Below are positions 44,619 through 51,866 of a stretch of DNA of 64,000 nt, one piece after another. Source of the stretch: Ancrocorticia sp047501485 (GTDB lineage Bacteria; Actinomycetota; Actinomycetes; Actinomycetales; Actinomycetaceae); the NCBI GenBank assembly GCA_047501485.1, contig JAZDRN010000007.1:72913-136912 (forward strand), in the 5' to 3' direction. Each line of letters starts with the position of its first letter. The first letter of the stretch is position 1. The notes under the pieces were generated by a model, which was not told the origin of the DNA, ran no database searches, and saw only the letters and a list, made by a program, of their open reading frames with translations. Position numbers and translations under genes: made by a program.

Positions 44619-45355
44619 ACCGATGGTTTTACAAGGTGGCCCCTGTAAGGCCGTGCGTGGAGGTGGGTTGCGTGCCTGATTTTGAGTCTGCCTACCGGTT
44701 CGATGACGGCGTGATCGCGACGTTCTTCGAGGCTTTGAGTGAGGAGTTGCGTCGGTTCGATTGCCTTGAGGTTATCGAGCCGTTGTCTTGGTTCGGGCTT
44801 GCAGGCACACTGCGAGTTCGTCCCGCTTCCGAATGTTCGCTGCTAGGACGCGAGGTGGGTATACGCAACCAAGAAGGTTACAGCGTCGTCGTCAAACAAA
44901 GGATGCCGTGGGGTAAGAGACGGGAGAAGCTGGTGCCGACTTCCCGCGTATTCTCCGCGGTGATCAGTCCCGGTGATGCCGTTTTTGCGTTGCTGGGTGC
45001 GGGGGCTTTCTCTCGTTTCCGGCGTTCTCGTGGTACTCAGGTGTGTGACCGGCATGCGGATCGATTCCTGAGGCACAACGCCGCCCAATTTCTTTCCGAT
45101 GTTCAGAAGCTCCTCCCCACGGCAGGAGAGGAGCTGGTTTCCGCGCTTCGGGACGACGACGTCTTGGAGCTTCGAGTTTCGTTCGGGCACCGGATACGGC
45201 TCGGTATGAAAACGCGGTGTGTCTGGCGTGATGGGCGAATCGTGGTGCACCGTGGCCGGCAGGAAGCCTACCTGCCCAGGTGCTCGCCTTTGCAGGCGGC
45301 GCTCTTCATTCAAGGATCGTTTGCCGAGCCGCGTCTTGTGCAAGACCGCCCGTGA
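44615..45355 (+). CDS. Array protein, family B copy 1
   Basis: About 246 residues starting with GTG that overlaps the stop of family A copy 1 (GTGA). Soluble, no signal peptide. It shares with the gene at 46439 a central pattern (FDCLEVIEPL versus YECLEVCAPA), LLGAGAFSR versus LVLGASSFDR, and a near-identical end (DGRIVVHRGRQE, CSPLQAALFIQGS). I know no named family. Coupling to A suggests A and B work as a pair. Confidence 0.65.
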   Translation: MNRWFYKVAPVRPCVEVGCVPDFESAYRFDDGVIATFFEALSEELRRFDCLEVIEPLSWFGLAGTLRVRPASECSLLGREVGIRNQEGYSVVVKQRMPWGKRREKLVPTSRVFSAVISPGDAVFALLGAGAFSRFRRSRGTQVCDRHADRFLRHNAAQFLSDVQKLLPTAGEELVSALRDDDVLELRVSFGHRIRLGMKTRCVWRDGRIVVHRGRQEAYLPRCSPLQAALFIQGSFAEPRLVQDRP

Positions 45356-45380
45356 TGGGCCGGTATGTGAAGAAGCTTGA

Positions 45381-45455
45381 GGAGTGCTGGGTGACTGGTC
45401 CGGTAGGAAAACACTCGTCCTCGGCGGGCATGAGTTCCGTGTTCGTGGTCGCTAG
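45381..45455 (+). pseudogene. Relict of the 3-prime end of an E-family gene
   Basis: In one frame this reads GVLGDWSGRKTLVLGGHEF then RVRGR and stop. It matches the last residues of the gene at 48926 (LGRKTLVLGGHEF, RVRKGQER); the DNA is also nearly identical over about 45 bp. A stop lies just upstream in frame, and the rest of the gene is absent. It marks a past recombination in the array. Confidence 0.75.
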
Positions 45456-45490
45456 CCAGATGATGCCGTCGATGGTGGGATCGGGGGAAA

Positions 45491-45748
45491 ATGGTTGATT
45501 ACACAGCTTTGTTGAGGGAGCTTCACGCCCTTGTGAAGACCCGTTCCGAGTACCGTGTCGAGTGGCGTGATGCGACAGAGAGCTGGCGTACGCCTGCGCT
45601 GTTTCTTGAGAAAGCTGACCGATGGTTGTGGTTCTTCTGGGACAACGACGAAATGGTGTACGTTGCCTCGCCGGGACCACACGCGTATCCGACCGACACG
45701 TTGGAACTCGCTGGGCTACTGGCGATTGCGGATCGGGCATTTTCATGA
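45491..45748 (+). CDS. Small array protein C (85 aa)
   Basis: The acidic, aromatic-rich protein contains ADRWLWFFWDNDEMVYVASPG and a helical end (ELAGLLAIADRAFS). It follows a GGGGGA site and its stop overlaps the next ATG (ATGA). No family recognised; its position between A/B pairs suggests another immunity-like or accessory gene. Confidence 0.6.
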   Translation: MVDYTALLRELHALVKTRSEYRVEWRDATESWRTPALFLEKADRWLWFFWDNDEMVYVASPGPHAYPTDTLELAGLLAIADRAFS

Positions 45749-46362
45749 AACTGAGGATGGTACTCGCCCCTCTGACTCCATTGCCCTATATTCTGGGGGC
45801 GTTTGCCGTTTGTTTTGCGGGCTATGTCGTGTTTCGGGGACTAACAGGAGGCCATGCTTCGACGACGGATGGTCCGTTCTTCGGCTATCTTCTTCACGCC
45901 GCGGTCATCCTCCTTTGGTTTTCCATCGGGTTGGGGCGTGCAACGCCTGCGGTAAGCAGAGGCGATGACCTTGTGTTGACGCATTTTCTCTACCGGACAC
46001 AGATTCCACGGGAATTAGTCAGCGAAGTGGGTTGGGATGACGAGCGGGGGCTGTGGATCCATGCCGTGGGGTCAACTTTTGTTCTTCGGCCATACGCGAC
46101 CAGAGGAATCTGGCCTGGTTCGGCTCGCGTGTTGAGAAGACTAGGTTTGGAAAGGCTCGGCGCACAGGCAGTTTCTCGAATCGGGGATTGCGTGAAGAGC
46201 GGGACGGCTTCAGGCAGCGCGGACTCGGAATCATTTACGGCAGAACTCCGTCGGGGTACGGTGCGAGCGCCACAATGGCGCTTACGTCCTTTTGCCTTGT
46301 GGTGGACGGTTTTCGTCGTCTTCTTGCTTCCGCCGTTCTTACTCCTGATAGAGGCGCTGTGA
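45745..46362 (+). CDS. Putative immunity membrane protein, family A copy 2
   Basis: 205 residues with the family A layout: two N-terminal helices (YILGAFAVCFAGYVVF; LLHAAVILLWFSIGLG), then SRGDDLVLTHFLYRTQIPREL, WIHAVGSTFVL, and WRLRPFALWW leading to a terminal helix. Coupled to gene C by ATGA. Followed after 76 bp by family B copy 2, so the A-then-B order repeats. Confidence 0.65.
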   Translation: MKLRMVLAPLTPLPYILGAFAVCFAGYVVFRGLTGGHASTTDGPFFGYLLHAAVILLWFSIGLGRATPAVSRGDDLVLTHFLYRTQIPRELVSEVGWDDERGLWIHAVGSTFVLRPYATRGIWPGSARVLRRLGLERLGAQAVSRIGDCVKSGTASGSADSESFTAELRRGTVRAPQWRLRPFALWWTVFVVFLLPPFLLLIEAL

Positions 46363-46438
46363 ACGAAATGCAAACTCTAATTTTTCCTGGGATACTGAGT
46401 GCTTCCTCTGGCGAGTGTCCTGTCGGCGGGAGTGAAGT

Positions 46439-47122
46439 GTGGTTGTGAAGTTCCCTGTCGGCTCTACATTCACTCGGGGCGAGTCGATGGCTTTCATCTC
46501 TCAGTTGTGCCAGCTGTTCCGCGCCTACGAGTGCCTTGAGGTCTGTGCTCCTGCTACGACGTACGGTGCCGAGACGGTTTTCGCGCTTGCCAAGAATCCT
46601 CGGTGCCAGTTTTCCCGGGCTCGGGTGAGTGTTCAACGCCGGGGTGATCTCGTGGTGTTGGGGAAGCAGGGAGGACTACGCGCGAAGGCATACGAGGGTT
46701 TCAATATTTCTCAGTATGTGTTCACGAGTCGAACCACGGTGGAGGATGCACAGTTCCTTGTACTCGGCGCGAGTTCCTTCGACCGCGCAAGCGGAGACGA
46801 TCAGGGAGTCCCATGTGGCTGCCATACATGGAGTATCAGTCGTGATGAGGCCCGCTGCTTCCTCGAACAGGTAAGCGCCTCCCTCTCTCATACGAAAAGA
46901 GGCCCGAGTTACACGCTCGATCTCGATAGCCTCGACCTCCGTGTTTCTCGTCGGCGGGGAGTGCTGACCTCTACTGCGGCTTGTTCCTTCCGAGACGGGC
47001 AAATTGTGGTCCGACGTAAGAAGCAGGAAACGGTGCTGCCTCAGTGTTCGCCGATGCAGGCGGTGTTGTTCATTCAAGGGAGTCTCATCGACGTGAGTCG
47101 ACCGTCCAGAGGGAATATGTAA
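46439..47122 (+). CDS. Array protein, family B copy 2
   Basis: 227 residues from a GTG start preceded by GGGAG (GTG 46445 and ATG 46487 are alternatives). It shares with copy 1 the YECLEV segment, a VLGASSF segment, and the end DGQIVVRRKKQE plus CSPMQAVLFIQGS. Soluble, function unknown. The conserved end suggests a common structural element while the middle has diverged. Confidence 0.65.
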   Translation: MVVKFPVGSTFTRGESMAFISQLCQLFRAYECLEVCAPATTYGAETVFALAKNPRCQFSRARVSVQRRGDLVVLGKQGGLRAKAYEGFNISQYVFTSRTTVEDAQFLVLGASSFDRASGDDQGVPCGCHTWSISRDEARCFLEQVSASLSHTKRGPSYTLDLDSLDLRVSRRRGVLTSTAACSFRDGQIVVRRKKQETVLPQCSPMQAVLFIQGSLIDVSRPSRGNM

Positions 47123-47127
47123 GAGAC

Positions 47128-47280
47128 ATGGATAACTCTGGATTTCCTATCGCGGCGAGGAACGCGATAGAGGGAGGATTGCTGTGTGCCTCTGGCTGGT
47201 TCTTTCTCACGCGCTTCCTCCACGTCGTATCAACCGTGGTCAGATCGGAGGTGGGCCTTGATGTATCAAGGTCGGCTTGA
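47128..47280 (+). CDS. Possible 50-aa membrane peptide
   Basis: A short frame with one hydrophobic segment (GGLLCASGWFFLTRFLHVV) between family B copy 2 and family A copy 3, overlapping the latter's start by 20 bp. The ribosome-binding site is weak. It may be chance or a decayed array gene. Confidence 0.2.
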   Translation: MDNSGFPIAARNAIEGGLLCASGWFFLTRFLHVVSTVVRSEVGLDVSRSA

Positions 47281-47935
47281 GGAGCATTCAACTCGCGCCC
47301 CGTTGACCCTGGCTCCGATGCTTCCGACTTCTATCGTTGGTGGAGTCCTCGCGGTCTGCGGGGCTGTCTTCCTTTCGCATGATGTTCTGAACGGCTGGTT
47401 CCTCGGGGATTTTGACGGCGCCAAGTATCGTTTTATTTGGGGCTTTGGTGCGACTTTGGTGATAGCCGTGTTGATTTGGCAGCGGCCCGTTGTTGGCGTC
47501 GGTGACGACATCCTCATTAAGGATTATTGGCGCTATGCCCGTATTCCTCGTTCGATGGTCCGAGAGGTCATCGGTGATCTGGACGAGGGACTGGTTATAT
47601 ACGCCGGTGGGCGGGTCTTTCTAAACTCGCACTATTGGTCCTTGAGCAGGTCGTTGATGCCTCGTTCGTGGGCGTTGCGGTTGGGCTGGGATCGGCGCTA
47701 TGCGGAAGCTGCTCGGAACATTGAGGAGTGGTGCCGGGCTGGCCGTGAGGGGGAACCAGTCTTCGGCTCGGTGCCGATTGAGAACGGCAGACCGGCAGGC
47801 AAACATTCCCAGATGATGTACCTTCCGCCATCTGAACTCGTCCCCAAGTGGCGCATCCGGCCATTCGCCATGTTCTGGCTGCCTTTTTGTTTCGTTGGCG
47901 TTCCGATAATTTTGGCTAACACTGGACTGAGCTGA
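47261..47935 (+). CDS. Putative immunity membrane protein, family A copy 3
   Basis: 224 residues from ATG 47261 behind GGAGG. Same layout as copies 1 and 2: helices (TSIVGGVLAVCGAVFL; FGATLVIAVLIW), VGDDILIKDYWRYARIPRSM, LVIYAGGRVFL, and WRIRPFAMFW before a final helix. No B partner follows; instead gene D starts 8 bp later. Confidence 0.65.
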   Translation: MYQGRLEEHSTRAPLTLAPMLPTSIVGGVLAVCGAVFLSHDVLNGWFLGDFDGAKYRFIWGFGATLVIAVLIWQRPVVGVGDDILIKDYWRYARIPRSMVREVIGDLDEGLVIYAGGRVFLNSHYWSLSRSLMPRSWALRLGWDRRYAEAARNIEEWCRAGREGEPVFGSVPIENGRPAGKHSQMMYLPPSELVPKWRIRPFAMFWLPFCFVGVPIILANTGLS

Positions 47936-47943
47936 GGGTTTAT

Positions 47944-48585
47944 ATGTTTCCTCTGCCTGTTATCTGGCTCGAGGCCCCGGAAGTCGTTGGTATCCCAGGT
48001 AGGGATGAAGCCTGGGCTGTGACGTGTTCGGTGGTTTTCCTTGATGCGCCCGGCGATGCTTTTGTCGTGGATCGGCGTGATGAGGCCGAGCATGTTGAAC
48101 CGGTGGGTGGTCCTTATCTTCGAGAGAAGGATGTCCGGTGGCTTCACGAGATTCTTCCCGCCGAGAGCGCGTGGTTCTTGGGGTTGAGTGCTTTTCTGCG
48201 GATCCGTTCGCCCGAATTCCAGGAAAACGATCCGAGGTTCTTGGACGATGCTGGTGGGGACATCGGGATCGTGCAACGCGAGTTGGATTTTCAGAAGGCG
48301 GCTCAACAAGTGCAGGATCTCATCAAGAAGTTTTCAGTGATCCCTGCCTCCGGTAGTCCCGCGATTGATTTCAGTTTCCTGAGTGATGATGACGAGAGCC
48401 TGCTGGCGTGGATGAAGGACTATTACCACCTGGCCGTGGATGTGTTGCCGAAGATCGCGTTTGTAACATACAGCGACATCAATGATTGGGAGTCGGACAC
48501 GGCTGATTTCCGGCGAATGCCGCGCGAAAAGCGGGGACGATTCTCCTCATGGCGTTGGAACCGGATGTTCGGGAGAAGCTCATGA
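47944..48585 (+). CDS. Array protein, family D/E, short form (D)
   Basis: 213 residues, soluble, acidic. It aligns by eye with the first two thirds of the gene at 48926: RDEAWAVTCSVV versus RDERWAVTYDLG, NDPRFLDDAGGDIGIVQREL versus TDQRFLDWNGNPIGLIQEKL, VTYSDINDWE versus VDYSEIDEWE. It lacks the C-terminal 130 residues that E has. The start follows GAGG. Family unknown. Confidence 0.65.
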   Translation: MFPLPVIWLEAPEVVGIPGRDEAWAVTCSVVFLDAPGDAFVVDRRDEAEHVEPVGGPYLREKDVRWLHEILPAESAWFLGLSAFLRIRSPEFQENDPRFLDDAGGDIGIVQRELDFQKAAQQVQDLIKKFSVIPASGSPAIDFSFLSDDDESLLAWMKDYYHLAVDVLPKIAFVTYSDINDWESDTADFRRMPREKRGRFSSWRWNRMFGRSS

Positions 48586-48598
48586 GCGGACAGCGATC

Positions 48599-48922
48599 GT
48601 GTTCCCGGTTGTCGTGTTCGACGACGAGTTCGAGATCCGGATAGCCACGGACCACCGCGAACTGGAAGAGATATTGGAGGGCGGAACGATGGCGGAAGTC
48701 CAGGGGGTGTTCGACAGTGTGGGTCGGACAATTGTATTTGCGTATCGTGAAAGGCCGCAGCCATCTTTCGCAACGCATGTGGTACCGGCACAATTCGATG
48801 ATGTGCAACGCTGCCTTCGAGGGAACGCTGCACATGCGGTGTTCCCGGTGAGGCTTGACCGTCCCGAGAGTCAAGATCTTTCGTTGATCATCGAAGAGAT
48901 TGTGGAAAAGGTTGCGAGGTGA
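48599..48922 (+). CDS. Small array protein F (107 aa)
   Basis: GTG start 13 bp after D. The sequence begins VFPVVVFDDEFEIRIAT and includes FVP-like beta strands (TIVFAYRERPQPS) and an acidic helical end. The upstream frame extension to 48482 overlaps D and is rejected. No family recognised. Confidence 0.5.
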   Translation: MFPVVVFDDEFEIRIATDHRELEEILEGGTMAEVQGVFDSVGRTIVFAYRERPQPSFATHVVPAQFDDVQRCLRGNAAHAVFPVRLDRPESQDLSLIIEEIVEKVAR

Positions 48923-48925
48923 GCC

Positions 48926-49930
48926 ATGCTTGTTTTTCCTGTGCTGACAGAGATCGCCGCTGAGCGTGTTGGTGATCCTTCTCGTGATGAGCGCTGGGCC
49001 GTGACCTACGACTTGGGGGCTCCAACACTCCTAGGCGAGAAGACCGAAGAGCTGTGGGCGTTGCCTCGAGTGCAGCTGAATCGGATGTGGGACACCCTGA
49101 TATCAAACCCACGGTCGCGCGAGGACATTGAAGCTTTTACCAGTTTTGTCAATGGTAAGTTGCGTATATGTTCGCCGTTATTTGAGGAAACAGATCAACG
49201 GTTCCTTGACTGGAATGGCAACCCTATCGGATTGATTCAAGAGAAACTCGACCCTGAGGCAGCAGCTGATGTCGTGTACTCCTACATGCATTTGCGCAAG
49301 GAATGGTTGACAGCAGCCGTTGATAGCCCCCTTGACTTCGACTTTCTCAGCGAAGGTGAGGCAGAAACTTCAGATCTGTATAAAGAGATATGCAACTTTG
49401 TTCGAAAAGTACTGCCCGGCATGGTGTATGTGGACTATTCAGAGATCGATGAGTGGGAACAGGATCTAACGGACCGTGAGGAAGGTTCACAAAAGAGGGC
49501 CATGGAGGGGCGGAGCACGCTCAGACAGATTTGCGGGCGGCGCAAGAGATTGTCCTTCGATGAGTTCGTGAAACATCTCGAGAGAATCTTTGCCGAATGG
49601 ACTTCCATTTTCATCGACAAACCCGACTATTTGGAACTGCGTGTCGTAGGGGACTTGGACTCACTGTTGGGCACAGGCGAAGTCAGGGTGGCGGAGCTGA
49701 CGTCGCATTGCGTGCGGTTGCGGTTGTATGACTTGGGCTCCAAGGTACGTGTGGTTCCGGTTGTTCCCGAGCCCGTGGAGGACTGGACCATGACGATGAG
49801 CGTCGCCAATGCTCAAAAGATAGGCGCTGCACTTATGGGTAATCCCCATTGGAACCGAAACTGGCTGGGCAGGAAGACTCTCGTCCTCGGCGGGCACGAG
49901 TTCCGCGTTCGTAAGGGACAGGAGAGGTAA
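48926..49930 (+). CDS. Array protein, family D/E, long form (E)
   Basis: 334 residues starting 3 bp after F. The N-terminal part is homologous to D. The C-terminal part (after about residue 205) contains FVKHLERIFAEW, DYLELRVVGDL and ends LGRKTLVLGGHEF; only the end of this part survives as the relict at 45381. Soluble and acidic. It closes the array; a 117-bp gap separates it from the next gene. Confidence 0.65.
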   Translation: MLVFPVLTEIAAERVGDPSRDERWAVTYDLGAPTLLGEKTEELWALPRVQLNRMWDTLISNPRSREDIEAFTSFVNGKLRICSPLFEETDQRFLDWNGNPIGLIQEKLDPEAAADVVYSYMHLRKEWLTAAVDSPLDFDFLSEGEAETSDLYKEICNFVRKVLPGMVYVDYSEIDEWEQDLTDREEGSQKRAMEGRSTLRQICGRRKRLSFDEFVKHLERIFAEWTSIFIDKPDYLELRVVGDLDSLLGTGEVRVAELTSHCVRLRLYDLGSKVRVVPVVPEPVEDWTMTMSVANAQKIGAALMGNPHWNRNWLGRKTLVLGGHEFRVRKGQER

Positions 49931-50047
49931 CTGCGACATATAGTCGTGGCTAGGAGCAACAGGGTTCGGCTAGCTCGGTGGCCGTGAACAAGGTATTGAG
50001 CGGCTCTGTTTGAGGATAGACGTAGGCACAGGGGAGTGAAGAGACGG

Positions 50048-50734
50048 ATGGGACTGTTCGATATTTTTCGCAAACGCGACCAGGGCAGTCAGGGAGACCT
50101 GGCGGGCCCGCCGGCTCAGCCAGATCTCTTCGCCCCACCCGCTCCAGCACCTGCGCCAAGCCCGTCACCCATGCTGGACCCCGGGCACTCCCCAAGCGTG
50201 CCCGGTGCCACGGCGACTGATTTCTCCCCGTTAATAGAAGCCGCAGCGATCATCAGCGGAAACGACCCTCGGGTGATCGAGGACATCACCCTCCTTGTGA
50301 ATAACGAAGAGGGCTTCGCGGCCACGTACCCCAGGTGGTACGAGGAAATGGACATCGGCTTCGGCGATCTTGCTCCTCGCGAACGCTACCTGAACCTGTT
50401 CGCATACTGGATGGTCGGATACGACACCGATGTCACCTACGGAGCCTACATCGACTGGAAAGAGGCTCCCGAGGACTTCCTATGGCAGTTGCGCAGGGCC
50501 GTGAAGAAGCTCGGGTATCCCCTCGACGTAGACGCCGTCGTCTTCTCTGGTGAGGAATCCACACAGGAAAGCCTGGCGATGATCGATGCGTATCTGGACG
50601 AGCGCGGCTACGCACTGGTCCACCTGGATACCGAATCGGACTGCTATCACCTCTTCATCGTGCCCCGTTCTGACGTCCCGCGATTGTTCGGGCTGGGCCG
50701 CGCTGTGAACGTCGATTTCATGATGCCCTGGTAG
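50048..50734 (+). CDS. DUF6630-like hypothetical protein
   Basis: 229 residues with a basic start (MGLFDIFRKRDQ), a Pro/Ala-rich linker (residues about 20-55), and a globular part with LFAYWMVGYDTDVTYGAYI, DWKEAPEDFLWQLRRAVK and a DSDCYHLFIVP-like end. I associate the YID-WKE pattern with DUF6630, from memory. It may be the last member of the array or an unrelated neighbour. Confidence 0.6.
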   Translation: MGLFDIFRKRDQGSQGDLAGPPAQPDLFAPPAPAPAPSPSPMLDPGHSPSVPGATATDFSPLIEAAAIISGNDPRVIEDITLLVNNEEGFAATYPRWYEEMDIGFGDLAPRERYLNLFAYWMVGYDTDVTYGAYIDWKEAPEDFLWQLRRAVKKLGYPLDVDAVVFSGEESTQESLAMIDAYLDERGYALVHLDTESDCYHLFIVPRSDVPRLFGLGRAVNVDFMMPW

Positions 50735-50880
50735 GTGACTCCGGCCCGGTGGTGACCGCCGCACGTCGTCGGCCGCGCGCCGTCGTCGATCCACCGCCTC
50801 CCGTCTATCCCAGATTCTCGATTCCCGCGCAAGTCCCCTCTTGTGCTCCTCTGCGAACCGTGCATCCGGCCTCACTGTGC

Positions 50881-50886
50881 TACGTT
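50881..50886 (+). promoter_or_regulatory. -10 hexamer TACGTT for the leaderless MoxR gene
   Basis: TACGTT ends 6 nt before the GTG at 50893. Confidence 0.5.
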
Positions 50887-50892
50887 GAACGG

Positions 50893-51864
50893 GTGACAGC
50901 CAACTCCGAACAGATCTCTGCCGCCCGAATGATCGCGGATCTGTCGCGCCGTGTTCACGAATCGATGAGCCGGGTTGTCAGTGGGAAATCGGAGGCCATC
51001 GACGCGACGATCATGACGTTGCTGGCCGGCGGGCATCTGCTCATCGAGGACGTGCCCGGCGTTGGCAAGACGACCCTGGCTTCGGTGCTGGCCCGCTCGG
51101 TCGAAGCGAGCGTGCGGCGTATTCAGTTCACCTCGGACATGCTTCCCACGGACGTCACCGGCCTGTCGATATACGACCAGACGAGCCAGAAGTTCCGCTT
51201 CCACCGCGGCCCCGTGTTCGCCAATGTGGTGATCGCGGACGAGATCAACCGCGCCACACCCAAAACCCAATCGGCGCTGCTCGAAGCGATGGGCGAGAAC
51301 TCGGTGACGGTTGATGGGCGCACGTTCGCCCTTCCCGAACCGTTCATGGTGGCCGCCACCCAGAACCCTCAGGACATGGAGGGAACCTTCCCGCTTCCCG
51401 AAGCCCAAAGGGATCGCTTCATGGCCCGGATCTCGCTCGGCTATCCGGATCGGGATTCCGAACTGCTCATGCTGCGGGCACGAGGGAGCAGCGATCCCGC
51501 GAGGCGAGTGCGCGCGGTGGCGACCACCTCCGAGATACTCGAGTCCCAGCGGGTGATCGCCGATATCCATGTTGCCGACGACGTCTCGCGCTACCTCGTC
51601 GCGATCGTCTCCGCCACCCGCTCCCATCCCGGCATCGCTCTGGGTGCCAGCCCGCGCGCAACCCTGCATTTGGCACGGATGGCAAGAGCCCGGGCCGCTA
51701 TGCGAGGGCGTTCATTCGTCTCCCCGGACGACGTCGCCGCCCTGGCCGGCATCGTTCTTCCCCACCGGCTCGTGGCGCGCGGACGTTTCTCATCGGTGGC
51801 CGAGAGCCTCGCCGCATCGGGCGAGATCGTGTCCGAGATCGTGGCGCGCACTCCTGTGAGATAA
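50893..51864 (+). CDS. MoxR family AAA+ ATPase
   Basis: The 323-residue MoxR ATPase is thought to act as a chaperone-like maturation factor for partner proteins. Walker A reads EDVPGVGKTTLA, Walker B VVIADEINRATPKTQSAL, sensor VAATQNPQDMEGTFPLPEAQRDRF. The GTG start at 50893 is chosen over frames back to 50749 because of the TACGTT at fixed distance. The next gene starts 2 bp after the stop, the classical MoxR-DUF58-transglutaminase order. Confidence 0.93.
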   Translation: MTANSEQISAARMIADLSRRVHESMSRVVSGKSEAIDATIMTLLAGGHLLIEDVPGVGKTTLASVLARSVEASVRRIQFTSDMLPTDVTGLSIYDQTSQKFRFHRGPVFANVVIADEINRATPKTQSALLEAMGENSVTVDGRTFALPEPFMVAATQNPQDMEGTFPLPEAQRDRFMARISLGYPDRDSELLMLRARGSSDPARRVRAVATTSEILESQRVIADIHVADDVSRYLVAIVSATRSHPGIALGASPRATLHLARMARARAAMRGRSFVSPDDVAALAGIVLPHRLVARGRFSSVAESLAASGEIVSEIVARTPVR

Positions 51865-51866
51865 CC

